Positions 41,543 through 51,139 of a stretch of 64,000 nt of DNA are shown here, piece after piece. The stretch lies in the NCBI RefSeq assembly GCF_026183735.1, contig NZ_JAPFRE010000015.1:259914-323913 (forward strand), in the 5' to 3' direction. The translations under genes and the position numbers were made by a program. The notes under the pieces were generated by a model. The model had not been told where the DNA came from. It made no database searches and saw only the letters and a list, made by a program, of their open reading frames with translations. Within the stretch, counting starts at the first letter, position 1; every line of letters starts with the position of its first letter. Source of the DNA: Alteromonas sp. ASW11-130 (lineage in GTDB: Bacteria > Pseudomonadota > Gammaproteobacteria > Enterobacterales > Alteromonadaceae).

Positions 41543-41713
41543 CTAGCTTATGTTTGCTTGGTTTGATGTTTCAAACCTGTTTATTGAGTTCATAAGATCT
41601 GTAGTCAGTTTGCGGGGTAAGGTAACTTCTAGGGGAAATTTTGTGTCGCATAGATTAACTGCAGGGTGATTACGCGCGCTAGTAACGTCATTACCTGTTG
41701 TTACGGGTGACAT
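41543..41713 (-). CDS. Doubtful small hypothetical protein
   Basis: 56 aa from the ATG at 41713, or 68 aa from an ATG at 41749. A purine-rich GGGGGGGAGGA lies about 11-18 nt before 41713, which could act as a ribosome site. The predicted product is polar with no membrane segment and no family I recognise. It is 39 nt after the stop of the hybrid kinase on the same strand. A short perfect hairpin (GGTTTGA / TCAAACC) lies near its end. It may be chance. Confidence 0.25.
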   Translation of the reverse strand: MSPVTTGNDVTSARNHPAVNLCDTKFPLEVTLPRKLTTDLMNSINRFETSNQANIS

Positions 41714-41788
41714 AGACGTCCGTCCTCCCCCCCAAAGACCTACGCGCATGTGCTAATAATATGCGTGATAAAACCAGCATGGCCTTTT

Positions 41789-43711
41789 TTAATCCAAATA
41801 ACTTTTTAGGCCTTCATAGTCCTTGTTGCTCACATACAAAAGAATTTTCTTTAACTGCTCTGCGTCTATAGGTTTGACTAAGTGGTAATCGAAACCAGCT
41901 TCTTTAGTTCGTTGTATATCCTCATCGCGACCCCAGCCGGTAAGTGCGATAAGTACAGTATTGCGCCTCCATGCAGCCTTGCTCATACGTTTAGCCGTTT
42001 CATAACCATTAAGTTCCGGCATACCTATGTCCATAAAAATCACGTCGGGAGATAAATCAGGTGCAATCTCCAAAGCAGCCTTTCCGTTGTAAACGGTGTC
42101 TACTGAATACCCCAACATCAAAATAAGCATACCCAGAATATCTGCAGCCGATTTGTTATCGTCTACCAGAAGTACCTTACAGGGTGTCGTTTTCTCCATT
42201 TCACTTGCTACCTTAGACCCATCAGGTGTTTTTCTATATTCAATTAAAGGTAAGCGAACCACAAACTGACTGCCATTATCAGGATGGCGCGAACTAACTG
42301 AAACAGATCCGTCATGGAGTTCTACCAACTTTTTGACTAGAGATAAGCCTACTCCCAAGCCATTTTCCCCCGCCTCTAGGTCATCCCCTGACTGCGAAAA
42401 AAGCTCAAATATTTTTTCGTAATGTTCCTCAGGTATCCCTACACCGTGGTCGCTTACGGTAACAACTACTTGTTTATCGTGTATGTCAATTTTTAGCTCC
42501 ACTCTTCCTTCATCTGGACTATATTTGATCGCGTTGTCTAATAAGTTAGAAAAAATCTGAATTAATCGAACTTGATTCCCTTGTACGACTATCGATTCAT
42601 ACTTACCGCTATCGTAAACAAATGTGTGCTCAGCCGTTTCCATTCTTTCGGCTACAGAATCAATAGCGTCTGTAATAACGTCTACCAACTCTACCTTTTC
42701 CATCTTTAACGACATCACGCCTCTGGATATCCGAGACACATCCATGAGATCGTTAACTAATGAAGTTAACTGTTGCGTCTGTCTTTTCATCGAAGAGCAT
42801 AACGATTCAACGGCTTTAAGGTTTTTATTCTTTATTGCAAGGTCCATCGCTTCAAGACCACTTGCGATCGGTGCTAAGGGATTCCTTAATTCGTGGGCGA
42901 GCGTAGCAAGAAAGTCGTCTTTTCTGAGATTTGCTTCCCTTAAGGCTTCGTTGCTTGATTTTATTTGTCCCATCAGTTGCGCTTCGCGTCTTAACGTATA
43001 AAGCTCGTTATGTAACTGACTAGACAATTCGCAGGCTTCAGCTTCAGGGTCGTTAAATAACTTTTCTGCTAAATGTTCCTGCACCTGGAATAGTTGTCGT
43101 AAGTCGTCTTCTAGCTCTAACTCGGGATGAATCTTGGTCCAGTAATGGGCAGTACGGATAAAGGTTAGCAAAACTAACACATACTCTAAATCAGCAGGCG
43201 CGTAAGCCTTTTTCAACGCATCTAAACAGTCATGTGTACTGGAGGTTTGTAATAAAATATGAGCGACACAGACAAAGACTGCGTATTCTTCCTCAGACCC
43301 TTCATCTGGAACATGTGATGTAGACAATTCTAAAGTTGGAACAAGATTTAGGTACGGCTGAAGGTCGCTATTTCTGGGTAATGGATTCGCTAACAGGGGA
43401 ATGATTAAATCCATTGAAGATAAATTGCTCGAAGGGTCCCCAGATGGATGCCCAAGCCCTGCTAAAAAGCCGACGTGCCTGGCAATACAATATCTTACTT
43501 CGCAAAAACGTGAGGCATAAACAAATAACCGTTCTTTAAATAAAGAGGGTAATGGGTTATCTAAATACGCGAACTTGGCAAAACCCCAAAGGTTTTCGGA
43601 AATATCGGGAGATTCTAATGCAAGTCTAAAAAAATTAGGTACAAGGCCAAAACGACTTTTTACATCATTTAGCAATTCTACGTTTAGGTGACTTTCTTTT
43701 CCAACATTCAT
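41789..43711 (-). CDS. Hybrid histidine kinase with N-terminal AhpD/CMD-like region and C-terminal receiver
   Basis: 640 aa, no membrane segment, so cytosolic. Residues 1-200 are helical and contain KERLFVYASRFCEVRYCIARH, which aligns with the AhpD/carboxymuconolactone decarboxylase active-site helix: Glu60, Cys75 and His79 are kept, while the first Cys of the usual CxxC is replaced (an extra Cys70 sits five residues earlier). A linker coiled coil leads to HisKA with His273 in HELRNPLAP, then HATPase boxes NLLDNAIKYS, DHGVGIPEE and GLGVGLSLV. A receiver domain follows with Asp561 in FMDIGMPELNG and Lys613. GTG at 43717 is an alternative start. Sensing of redox or an organic ligand is inferred only. 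Confidence 0.85.
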   Translation of the reverse strand: MNVGKESHLNVELLNDVKSRFGLVPNFFRLALESPDISENLWGFAKFAYLDNPLPSLFKERLFVYASRFCEVRYCIARHVGFLAGLGHPSGDPSSNLSSMDLIIPLLANPLPRNSDLQPYLNLVPTLELSTSHVPDEGSEEEYAVFVCVAHILLQTSSTHDCLDALKKAYAPADLEYVLVLLTFIRTAHYWTKIHPELELEDDLRQLFQVQEHLAEKLFNDPEAEACELSSQLHNELYTLRREAQLMGQIKSSNEALREANLRKDDFLATLAHELRNPLAPIASGLEAMDLAIKNKNLKAVESLCSSMKRQTQQLTSLVNDLMDVSRISRGVMSLKMEKVELVDVITDAIDSVAERMETAEHTFVYDSGKYESIVVQGNQVRLIQIFSNLLDNAIKYSPDEGRVELKIDIHDKQVVVTVSDHGVGIPEEHYEKIFELFSQSGDDLEAGENGLGVGLSLVKKLVELHDGSVSVSSRHPDNGSQFVVRLPLIEYRKTPDGSKVASEMEKTTPCKVLLVDDNKSAADILGMLILMLGYSVDTVYNGKAALEIAPDLSPDVIFMDIGMPELNGYETAKRMSKAAWRRNTVLIALTGWGRDEDIQRTKEAGFDYHLVKPIDAEQLKKILLYVSNKDYEGLKSYLD

Positions 43712-43824
43712 TGACACTTAACTTGACCAGTCTACGAGAATCTGAGGGTAATGTGCCGTTCGTCTAGCTTTTTCACCAGTGCATACTGACCGAAGAAAAT
43801 GAAATAAAAAGCGGCGTTAAAGAA

Positions 43825-43892
43825 GCAATAGTTGAAAACCCGCGATCTGGTTCATTTTTCTGCGCGTTTTTTTAGCATCGTACAACTATTGC
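43825..43892. repeat. Inverted repeat with 10-bp arms between rraA and the hybrid kinase
   Basis: GCAATAGTTG at 43825-43834 and its exact reverse complement CAACTATTGC at 43883-43892 flank 48 nt that include a T7 run and a CGCG-containing segment. The rraA stop is about 23 nt away. It could be a long-loop terminator of rraA, or the ends of a very small element. Confidence 0.4.
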
Positions 43893-43914
43893 TTGCTTGC
43901 CGTTAACAATGAAA

Positions 43915-44400
43915 TCAATCAATGTCCAGTGGTTCAGGAGAAAGAATAACCCCTGTGGAATCGGCATATAAATGGTCTTCAGGAAGAAATGTCACGCCGC
44001 CAAAATTAACGGGTACATCCACATCCCCAATACTCTCTACTTCAGCGTTAACCGGGATTGATGCCACAGCAAGCACGCCGATATCCAAATCTGCAAGACT
44101 ATCTACCTCGCGAACGCTGCCATAACAAACGATACCTTCCCACTCATTATCGATGGCCATTTGTGCAGAATTAGCATCAATTAATGCTCTTCGCGTAGAC
44201 CCGCCCCCATCAATGAGTAGCACTTTACCTGCCCCATTTTGTGCAAGTATGCGGTCAACCAGACCACGATCTTCGTAACACTTAATCGTAGTAATTTCGC
44301 CGCCGAATGAATATCGCCCACCGTAGCTGACAAAAATAGGGTCAACAACATCTACACTATCAGCAAACAAGTCACACAACTCGGAAGTATTGTAATCCAT
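43915..44400 (-). CDS. rraA: Regulator of ribonuclease E activity A (RraA)
   Basis: 161 aa (E. coli 161). A trimeric methyltransferase-like fold that binds and inhibits RNase E in E. coli. The [18 protein letters not shown] and [12 protein letters not shown] segments are those of RraA; the catalytic Asp/Arg pattern of related HMG/CHA aldolases is partly shared, so aldolase activity in this family cannot be excluded. It is monocistronic here and divergent from the PAP2 gene. Confidence 0.92.
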   Translation of the reverse strand: MDYNTSELCDLFADSVDVVDPIFVSYGGRYSFGGEITTIKCYEDRGLVDRILAQNGAGKVLLIDGGGSTRRALIDANSAQMAIDNEWEGIVCYGSVREVDSLADLDIGVLAVASIPVNAEVESIGDVDVPVNFGGVTFLPEDHLYADSTGVILSPEPLDID

Positions 44401-44578
44401 CGATTTTCCTTACGGGAATAACTGCTGTACCTAGCATAGCATCATTTAAGTTAATTCAAACTAATTACGAAGATTTATAAGTAATGACGTATTGTCACGA
44501 ATATTTCGCCACACTGTCACCGACTATTCATAAACTAACCTTAACCTGGTCGCCAGAAAAGTAAGTAAGGCAAAATCA

Positions 44579-45097
44579 ATGAAGCTTACATCTCTTGCAA
44601 AATACGACATTGCTCTGTTTTATAAATTATTCAGATTAACAACCAAGCGCGATTGCCGAGTCATCATTTGGTTGTCTAGAACTGGAGATGGTTACCTTTA
44701 CTTAATTATAGGTGTGCTGTTGTGGGCATTCGAACCACAACATGGAGAGCTGTTTTTATACACCGCATTGATGGCATACGCGCTTGAGCTACCCATTTAT
44801 GTCATGCTGAAAACACTGTTTAAACGACAGCGTCCTTGCGATTTATTCGCTAACTTACGTTCTCATGTGACACCTTCCGACAAGTTTAGTTTACCGTCAG
44901 GACATACTGCGGCAGCCTGGCTGATGGCAAGTATCGTAGCATACTACTATCCGCCCTTTGCTTTTCTCGTTTACTCTTGGGCAACCCTGATCGGCTTATC
45001 ACGCATATTACTTGGCGTACACTATCCGACTGATATTCTCGCCGGTATCACCCTGGGTGTAGCCATCGCAACGATTAGTTTGACGGTACTGGGATAA
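44579..45097 (+). CDS. PAP2-family membrane phosphatase
   Basis: 172 aa, about five membrane helices. All three PAP2 motifs are present: K-x6-RP (Lys78 to Pro86 in KTLFKRQRP), PSGH (106-109) and SR-x3-G-x-H-x3-D (Ser141 to Asp152 in SRILLGVHYPTD). Members dephosphorylate lipid phosphates such as undecaprenyl pyrophosphate or phosphatidate; which one is not decided by sequence. The stop overlaps the next gene start by 1 nt, coupling it to a glycosyltransferase, so a lipid-linked sugar role is plausible. Confidence 0.9.
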   Translation: MKLTSLAKYDIALFYKLFRLTTKRDCRVIIWLSRTGDGYLYLIIGVLLWAFEPQHGELFLYTALMAYALELPIYVMLKTLFKRQRPCDLFANLRSHVTPSDKFSLPSGHTAAAWLMASIVAYYYPPFAFLVYSWATLIGLSRILLGVHYPTDILAGITLGVAIATISLTVLG

Positions 45098-46167
45098 TGA
45101 TGAAAATACTGTACGGCGTCCAGGCTACCGGAAATGGCCATATAGCGCGTGCGCGCATCATGGCCGCAGCGATGCAAAGCAGAAACGATGTAGAAGTTGA
45201 TTTCATTTTTAGTGGTCGTGAAGCGCACAACTATTTCGAAATGGAAATATTTGGTCACTACCGTACTTTTGCAGGCTTAACCTTTTTTACCACCCGGGGC
45301 CGGGTTGACCGGTTAAAGACGTTTCGCCAGGCACAACTTCGTCAATTTATACAGGACGTCAGAAAGCTTGATGTTTCTAAATATGATTTACTGATAAATG
45401 ATTTTGAACCCGTTACGGCGTGGGCTGCAAAAATACAAGGTCTTAAATCTATCTCCATAAGTCATCAGGCTGCGTTTACCTATGCTGTACCTCGCTGTGG
45501 CGATACCGTTGTAGATAAACTCCTTCTAAAATATTTTGCACCTACGAATATTCAAGTTGGTGTACATTGGTTTCACTTCAATCAGCCAATCATTCCGCCT
45601 TTTGTGATGGAAAAACCAGTAAACCAACATGAAAGCTCTCTCATATTGGTTTACCTGCCATTTGAAGATATTGATGACATCCACCAAATGCTGTATCCGC
45701 TGAGCGAGCAACATTTTAAATGCTATCATCCCTCGATAACTGCCGAGCAGAAATGTGGGCACATTAGTTGGTTTCCTCCCTCGAAAGCGGGCTTTCATCA
45801 TGCACTGCAACACTGCGAGGGAGTGATTGCCAATGGCGGATTCGAGCTATCGAGTGAGGCACTCCACCTGAATAAAAAGCTTCTTGTTAAACCGCTTCAC
45901 GGGCAGTTCGAACAGCTCTCTAATGTGCTTACATTGCAGAAGCTAGGTCTTTGTCACACGCTATTCCAATTAGACAGCGATGTAGTTGATGAATGGCTAG
46001 AGGCTCCAGAGAATGAAGGCATTCGCTTTCCCGACACCCCCGGTATAGTGGTCGACTGGCTAGTAAAAGGGAATTGGGAAGACACCACTTCATTGTGTAA
46101 ATCATTGTGGGAACGCGTAAATTACGGTCACCGAACGCAGGAAAAGTTATCTTCACTTGCAATTTAA
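45097..46167 (+). CDS. Glycosyltransferase of the MJ1255/VC2487 family (GT-B fold)
   Basis: 356 aa. The N-terminal GVQATGNGHIARARIMA matches the glycine-rich start of MurG/UGT-like GT-B enzymes, and the C-terminal IANGGFELSSEALHLNKKLLVKP segment is the usual acceptor/nucleotide site with the conserved Gly-Gly-x-Glu pattern. It belongs to the family first described from Methanocaldococcus MJ1255 and Vibrio VC2487; the donor and acceptor are unknown. The ATG overlaps the PAP2 stop by 1 nt; a second ATG follows directly. Confidence 0.85.
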   Translation: MMKILYGVQATGNGHIARARIMAAAMQSRNDVEVDFIFSGREAHNYFEMEIFGHYRTFAGLTFFTTRGRVDRLKTFRQAQLRQFIQDVRKLDVSKYDLLINDFEPVTAWAAKIQGLKSISISHQAAFTYAVPRCGDTVVDKLLLKYFAPTNIQVGVHWFHFNQPIIPPFVMEKPVNQHESSLILVYLPFEDIDDIHQMLYPLSEQHFKCYHPSITAEQKCGHISWFPPSKAGFHHALQHCEGVIANGGFELSSEALHLNKKLLVKPLHGQFEQLSNVLTLQKLGLCHTLFQLDSDVVDEWLEAPENEGIRFPDTPGIVVDWLVKGNWEDTTSLCKSLWERVNYGHRTQEKLSSLAI

Positions 46168-46216
46168 TAAAGCGATGAGATGATACAGGCATTGCATTTT
46201 CAATTACTATACTACC

Positions 46217-46366
46217 GTGTTCAAAAAGCTTTCTGTCGCTAGTGTTCTTATATACGTTCTTTTACTTTCCGCTTGTGGGTATCGCGCCGCGCTATACCTC
46301 CCTGAGGAAGAAGTGAGTAACCAACAAACTCAGCAAACTGAAGCGCCCGATGAAGAGGTGCAGTAG
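46217..46366 (+). CDS. lptM: Small lipoprotein LptM (YifL)
   Basis: 49 aa, too short for many gene finders. It starts with GTG and encodes MFKKLSVASVLIYVLLLSAC: a basic tip, a hydrophobic core and a lipobox LSAC with Cys20, then GYRAALYLPEEE, which matches the GxKGPLYLP start of the mature E. coli LptM. The rest is acidic and Gln-rich. In E. coli LptM stabilises the LptD-LptE translocon for LPS. The stop codon abuts the lysA ATG (0 nt gap), so it is likely cotranslated. E. coli has lptM just before dapF, which follows lysA here. No clear ribosome site precedes the GTG. Confidence 0.82.
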   Translation: MFKKLSVASVLIYVLLLSACGYRAALYLPEEEVSNQQTQQTEAPDEEVQ

Positions 46367-47617
46367 ATGGATTTTTTTCAGTTTAAAAATGAGCAATTAT
46401 TTGCCGAAGATGTCCCCGTAAACGAGATAGCGGAACAGCATGGCACGCCTCTGTATGTCTATTCTCGCGCTACCCTAGAGCGACATTGGCATGCGTTTAA
46501 CGATGCCGTTGGCGATCATCCTCACCTTATCTGCTACGCCGTAAAAGCTAATTCTAATTTGGGCGTGCTAAGTGCGTTGGCCAAACTGGGCTCCGGATTC
46601 GACATTGTTTCTGGCGGCGAACTGGCCCGAGTAATCGAAGCAGGAGGGGACCCAGGTAAAGTCGTTTTCTCAGGCGTGGCCAAAAAGACCGATGAAATTC
46701 GCTATGCTTTGAAGCAAGGGATTATGTGTTTCAATGTAGAGTCTGAGCCAGAGCTTCAACGAATTAGTAAGGTCGCACAAGATATGGGAAAAACCGCGTC
46801 CATATCCCTACGTATTAACCCGGATGTGGATGCAGGTACTCATCCCTATATATCCACGGGTTTAAAGGCCAATAAATTCGGCATCCCCCGTGAACGCGCC
46901 GTGGCAGCTTATCAACTCGCTCACTCTTTACCTAATCTTGAAGTAGTAGGTATGGACTGCCATATTGGGTCGCAATTGACCCAAGTGAAGCCCTTTGTCG
47001 ACGCCTTGGAACGTCTACTAGTGTTGGTAGATGAACTGACAGATTTAGGAATTGTTCTTTCTCACCTTGATGTTGGAGGGGGCCTGGGCGTTAAATATGC
47101 AACTGAAACACCGCCTCACCCTAAAGAATATGCGGCGGCCATGGCGGAAAAGATGACAGGTCGCGAGAATCTTAAGCTTATTCTTGAGCCGGGTCGGGCT
47201 ATTGCAGCTAATGCTGGAATTTTAGTAACGCAGGTAGAGTTTGTTAAAGAAGGGGATGAAAAGCATTTTGCGATAGTTGATGCGGCGATGAATGACTTAC
47301 TTCGCCCTTCACTTTATGAAGCGTGGCAGGAAATTGTTCAAGTAGAGCAGAAAACCACTGCGCCCAAACGGTTATACGATGTGGTCGGCCCTGTTTGTGA
47401 GACGGGGGATTTTCTCGGTAAAGATCGCGAATTAGCCGTTGCTGCAGGTGATTATCTGGCCGTGCGCGGAGCAGGCGCCTATGGCTTCGTAATGGCATCT
47501 AACTATAACAGTCGCTGTCGCCCGGCAGAGGTAATGGTAGATGGTAAATCTGTTCATTTGGTGCGTGAACGAGAAAAACTAAAAGATCTCTGGAAAGGTG
47601 AGCATAAACTTACGTAA
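46367..47617 (+). CDS. lysA: Diaminopimelate decarboxylase
   Basis: 416 aa. Last step of lysine synthesis: meso-DAP to L-lysine, PLP-dependent. The PLP Lys60 lies in [10 protein letters not shown], the glycine loop in [10 protein letters not shown], and the catalytic Cys in [11 protein letters not shown]. Dimeric alanine-racemase-like fold type III. It opens the lysA-dapF-DUF484-xerC-yigB operon and directly follows lptM; dapF begins 46 nt later. Confidence 0.97.
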   Translation: MDFFQFKNEQLFAEDVPVNEIAEQHGTPLYVYSRATLERHWHAFNDAVGDHPHLICYAVKANSNLGVLSALAKLGSGFDIVSGGELARVIEAGGDPGKVVFSGVAKKTDEIRYALKQGIMCFNVESEPELQRISKVAQDMGKTASISLRINPDVDAGTHPYISTGLKANKFGIPRERAVAAYQLAHSLPNLEVVGMDCHIGSQLTQVKPFVDALERLLVLVDELTDLGIVLSHLDVGGGLGVKYATETPPHPKEYAAAMAEKMTGRENLKLILEPGRAIAANAGILVTQVEFVKEGDEKHFAIVDAAMNDLLRPSLYEAWQEIVQVEQKTTAPKRLYDVVGPVCETGDFLGKDRELAVAAGDYLAVRGAGAYGFVMASNYNSRCRPAEVMVDGKSVHLVREREKLKDLWKGEHKLT

Positions 47618-47663
47618 ACTAGAGGGTATCGAATTATTATTTTATAAAAAAGAAACATTCTAT

Positions 47664-48494
47664 ATGCAGGTGAATTTTTCAAAAATGCACGGACTCGGCA
47701 ACGACTTTGTTGTTGTGGACAATGTCACCCAGAATGTTTTCTTTTCTAGAGATCGCATTCAGCAACTAGCAGATCGCCATTTTGGCATTGGTTTCGACCA
47801 ACTATTAATGGTGGAACCTCCCTATGATCCTGAGCAAGACTTTCATTATCGCATTTTCAATGCAGATGGTAGTGAAGCGGGTCAGTGTGGAAACGGCGCC
47901 CGCTGCTTTGCACGGTTCGTTCGCCATAAAGGCTTAATAAATCGGAATCGCATTGTAGTCAGTACTGCCAACGGCAAGATGGTGCTATACCTTGAGAAAG
48001 ATGGTCAAGTTACTGTGAATATGGGCAAACCTAACTTTGAGCCCGCTAATATTCCGCTTAAAGCTAATAAACAAGAAAAGACTTATATTATTCGTGAATA
48101 CGAGCACACCCTTTTCTGTGGTGCCGTTTCTATGGGTAATCCTCACTGTGTTATGGAAGTTGATAATGTAGACGAGGCTGAAGTGGCCACGTTAGGGCCC
48201 TTATTAGAAACCAGCGAACGTTTTCCTGAGGGTGTTAATGTTGGCTTTATGCAGGTATTATCTTCAAAACATATTCGTCTGCGTGTTTTTGAGCGCGGAA
48301 GTGGCGAAACCCTGGCTTGCGGAAGCGGCGCGTGCGCGGCCGTAGCAATTGGCCAGATTCAGGGGAAATTAGATAAAGATGTGCAAGTTGATCTGCCAGG
48401 CGGTACCTTACGAATTCGCTGGCAGGGCGGAGATAGTATGTTAAAGATGACGGGTCCCGCTGAGCATATCTATGATGGACATTTTACTGTATGA
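47664..48494 (+). CDS. dapF: Diaminopimelate epimerase
   Basis: 276 aa (E. coli 274). Converts LL-DAP to meso-DAP for lysine and murein. The two catalytic cysteines are Cys75 in [10 protein letters not shown] and Cys219 in TLACGSGAC, one in each half of the pseudo-symmetric fold. The ATG at 47664 ([15 protein letters not shown]) matches the family start, whereas an upstream in-frame codon overlaps lysA and was rejected. The stop overlaps the DUF484 gene by 4 nt. Confidence 0.97.
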   Translation: MQVNFSKMHGLGNDFVVVDNVTQNVFFSRDRIQQLADRHFGIGFDQLLMVEPPYDPEQDFHYRIFNADGSEAGQCGNGARCFARFVRHKGLINRNRIVVSTANGKMVLYLEKDGQVTVNMGKPNFEPANIPLKANKQEKTYIIREYEHTLFCGAVSMGNPHCVMEVDNVDEAEVATLGPLLETSERFPEGVNVGFMQVLSSKHIRLRVFERGSGETLACGSGACAAVAIGQIQGKLDKDVQVDLPGGTLRIRWQGGDSMLKMTGPAEHIYDGHFTV

Positions 48495-49189
48495 GTGATT
48501 TTTCAGGACAGCCCAAAGCGACCGTACCTCTCGAGCCTAGGTATGAGGAAGCCGACGCGGTTAAAGCAGAAGACGTGCGCAATTACTTGCTGAAGCACCC
48601 TGAATTCTTCAATCAACATCCCGATTTGCTGGAACGTCTACGCATACCTCATCAACAGAAAGGCAGCGTTTCCTTAGTAGAGTTGCAAAGTGAGCAATAT
48701 CGTAAGAAGCTACGCCAGCTTAATTACAAACTTAACCAACTAATTGGTGTCGCTAAACAAAACGAAAAAATATATCGTGTGTATACTGACCTTAATGTCC
48801 AACTGCTTACCTGTAAGTCGGTAGCAGACATTCAACTCAAACTAGAAGACGTGCTACAAGACCAGCTTGATCTGGCCGCAGTGGTCATTAAGATGTTTAA
48901 AGGCCCTCACGCTTTACCTGAATTGCAAAAAAAACTCATTACCGAGAAACGCTTTAAGCAGACCCCGTTTTTCTTTGGTCGTTTAAGTCAGCATGAAAAG
49001 CAATTGCTATTCAGTGACCAGCCCGCAGAGTCTGTGGCGTTAATTTCGCTAGGTAGAAAAAACGATTTGGGGTTAGTGGGAGTGAGTAGTGCAGATGCTA
49101 CACACTTTACCCCTGATATGGACACCCTATTGCTGAAACAGCTGCAACAAGTACTTAATATTGTCATTCCGGATCTGCTTGGGTATTAA
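48491..49189 (+). CDS. DUF484 family protein (YigA-like, GAF-like fold)
   Basis: 232 aa. The N-terminal segment [26 protein letters not shown] is the hallmark of DUF484, followed by a short coiled coil and a GAF-like domain. Function unknown; it nearly always sits between dapF and xerC in gammaproteobacteria, as here (4-nt overlap with dapF, 1-nt overlap with xerC), suggesting a role linked to one of them. Confidence 0.9.
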   Translation: MSDFSGQPKATVPLEPRYEEADAVKAEDVRNYLLKHPEFFNQHPDLLERLRIPHQQKGSVSLVELQSEQYRKKLRQLNYKLNQLIGVAKQNEKIYRVYTDLNVQLLTCKSVADIQLKLEDVLQDQLDLAAVVIKMFKGPHALPELQKKLITEKRFKQTPFFFGRLSQHEKQLLFSDQPAESVALISLGRKNDLGLVGVSSADATHFTPDMDTLLLKQLQQVLNIVIPDLLGY

Positions 49190-50112
49190 TGGCAACCCCG
49201 TCAATTGAATCGCTAACAGATGAATGCCGTCATTGGCTGGAAAAATTCTTAGTTCATATACACGTTGTCCGTGGTCTATCTTCTCACACCATCAGCAACT
49301 ACCGACGTCAATTAATCGTTGTCGCAGACATACTGGCTATTACCGACTGGCGTGCACTTACTCAGGTAGATGTTAAAAGAGTACTCGCCGCTTCAAAACG
49401 TGCCAACCAACAACCCAGAAGTATTGCTCTGCGTCTGTCAGCGCTCAGATCATTCTGCCAATATTTAATCGAGCAAGATCACCTTGAAACCAATCCGGTA
49501 GAAGGTGTTCAGGCGCCCAAAACGGGCCGTCCACTGCCCAAGCAACTTAATGTAGATGAAATGCAGCAGCTACTAACTAGTGAACACGATGCGGATATCA
49601 TCTGCCGCGACTTAGCTATGTTCGAACTTATGTACGGTTGCGGTTTGCGTTTAAATGAACTGACATCGCTCAACCTCGCCGATGTTAAATCTGACGGCAC
49701 AATTTGGGTAACGGGAAAGGGCAATAAACAGCGGGTGCTGCCCATAGGGCGGGTAGCTTCTCAAGCTATACATAACTGGCTGAAGGTACGCGGAAATTAC
49801 GCCTCCATGTATGAAAGCGCCTTATTTGTCAGTAAAAGAGGAAGCCGCATATCGAATCGTCAAGTGGGTAATAGACTCGACCAGTTAGCCGTTCAGCAAG
49901 GTATGAATCAAAAGGTTAATCCACATAAGCTGCGCCACTCTTTTGCTACGCATGTTTTAGAATCGAGTGGCGATTTACGTGCGGTGCAAGAATTGCTCGG
50001 GCACGCCAACTTGTCTACTACACAGGTTTATACCCATTTAGATTTTCAACACTTGGCGAAGGTATACGATAGCGCCCATCCGCGTGCAAGGCGACGTACA
50101 GGAGAGAAATGA
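49189..50112 (+). CDS. xerC: Site-specific tyrosine recombinase XerC
   Basis: 307 aa. With XerD it resolves chromosome dimers at dif. The SAM-like N-terminal DNA-binding domain (VHIVRGLSSHTISNYRRQL) precedes the catalytic domain with Arg in YGCGLRLNELTSL, HKLRHSFATH with the second Arg and His, the GHANLSTTQ His, and the nucleophile Tyr in QVYTHLD. The ATG overlaps the DUF484 stop; the stop overlaps yigB by 4 nt. Confidence 0.95.
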   Translation: MATPSIESLTDECRHWLEKFLVHIHVVRGLSSHTISNYRRQLIVVADILAITDWRALTQVDVKRVLAASKRANQQPRSIALRLSALRSFCQYLIEQDHLETNPVEGVQAPKTGRPLPKQLNVDEMQQLLTSEHDADIICRDLAMFELMYGCGLRLNELTSLNLADVKSDGTIWVTGKGNKQRVLPIGRVASQAIHNWLKVRGNYASMYESALFVSKRGSRISNRQVGNRLDQLAVQQGMNQKVNPHKLRHSFATHVLESSGDLRAVQELLGHANLSTTQVYTHLDFQHLAKVYDSAHPRARRRTGEK

Positions 50113-50828
50113 TGAAATTTTATCGGCCGCTTTATTCCGTCAAGGCGATAACGTTCGATTTAGACGATACTCTGTATGACAACGGCCCTATCATTCATGC
50201 AGCGGAACAGACTTTACAATTATACCTTAAGGAACACCATCCCCAGACGGCTAAACTCGCCCCTCACGATTGGAACAAAATTAAAGAAGATTTAATACAG
50301 GCCAATCCTGCGCTCGCGTCAGATATGGGAAAGTTGCGCATGCAAAGTTTATTGACGGCGCTTTCAAGCGAATTATCGGGTGAGGAACTTAAGGAAGCCG
50401 CGAAAGTATGTTTTGACCGTTTCTATAACAAAAGAAGTGATTTTGAAATCGAAGAGAACATTCATTCCTGTCTAAAAAAGCTGTCCCGCAAAGTCCCATT
50501 GGTGGCTATTACCAATGGAAACGTGAATCCAAAAAATATCGGTATTAGTGAATATTTTACCCACTTCTTCCACGCGAGTATCGACCTTCCCATGAAGCCG
50601 GAGTCTCCGCTTTTCAAAGCAGCGGTGGAGGCGTTAGATTGTCAGCCACAAGAGATACTACATGTAGGCGACAACCTGATAAAGGATGTACAAGGCGCTG
50701 TAAATTCAGGTATGCAGGCGGCATGGTATGCCCATAATCGCGGTATGATTATGCGTTATGAAAAAGTATCTGTATTGCCCCATGTAGAACTAGGGTCATT
50801 GGACGAACTGTTGTTATTAGTAGATTAA
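50109..50828 (+). CDS. yigB: HAD-superfamily phosphatase YigB (riboflavin pathway)
   Basis: 239 aa. HAD motif I DLDDTLYDN supplies the nucleophile Asp, motif II is VAITNGN, motif III Lys lies in KPESPLFKAAVEAL, and motif IV is HVGDNLIKDVQGA. E. coli YigB dephosphorylates 5-amino-6-(5-phosphoribitylamino)uracil and FMN; the same role is likely. It is the last gene of the operon and overlaps xerC by 4 nt. Confidence 0.9.
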   Translation: MMKFYRPLYSVKAITFDLDDTLYDNGPIIHAAEQTLQLYLKEHHPQTAKLAPHDWNKIKEDLIQANPALASDMGKLRMQSLLTALSSELSGEELKEAAKVCFDRFYNKRSDFEIEENIHSCLKKLSRKVPLVAITNGNVNPKNIGISEYFTHFFHASIDLPMKPESPLFKAAVEALDCQPQEILHVGDNLIKDVQGAVNSGMQAAWYAHNRGMIMRYEKVSVLPHVELGSLDELLLLVD

Positions 50829-51130
50829 TCGAAGTGGCTGAAAAAAGGGTGGTTTTTATCTTTCATGTGGTTAGGCCGTCCCCCTGTGAATGGCCCGGCA
50901 ATACGTGCCTGGGAAGGTTGTGCCTTTGAATGCACTCATTCAGTGCAGCATTTGCATAGTTCCATCAAACAAAAGGTGATTGACTACTCAGAACAGAAAA
51001 GACTCCTACTCGATATCACTTATTGTCTCTCTACACGCGGTTTAATGAAGTGGACCTTATGGCGTTTCCTAAATCCGAACTTTCGGAAAAAAAATTAACG
51101 CTTCACAAAGTATAGGCATACAGAATTTCG
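50829..51130. other. Spacer between yigB and the transposase remnant
   Basis: About 300 nt. A 77-codon reading frame at 50865-51098 has no ribosome site and no family I recognise. I see no hairpin terminator directly after yigB. Part of this may belong to the same decayed element as the next feature. Confidence 0.45.
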
Positions 51131-51139
51131 TTGAGATAT

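Noticed and set aside
41553..41570. Hairpin GGTTTGA-TGTT-TCAAACC as a terminator
   Set aside because: No T run follows on either strand, and it lies inside the doubtful small frame.
50865..51098. Plus-strand 77-codon frame after yigB
   Set aside because: No ribosome site and no recognisable similarity; it does not align with the IS982 transposase whose remnant follows.
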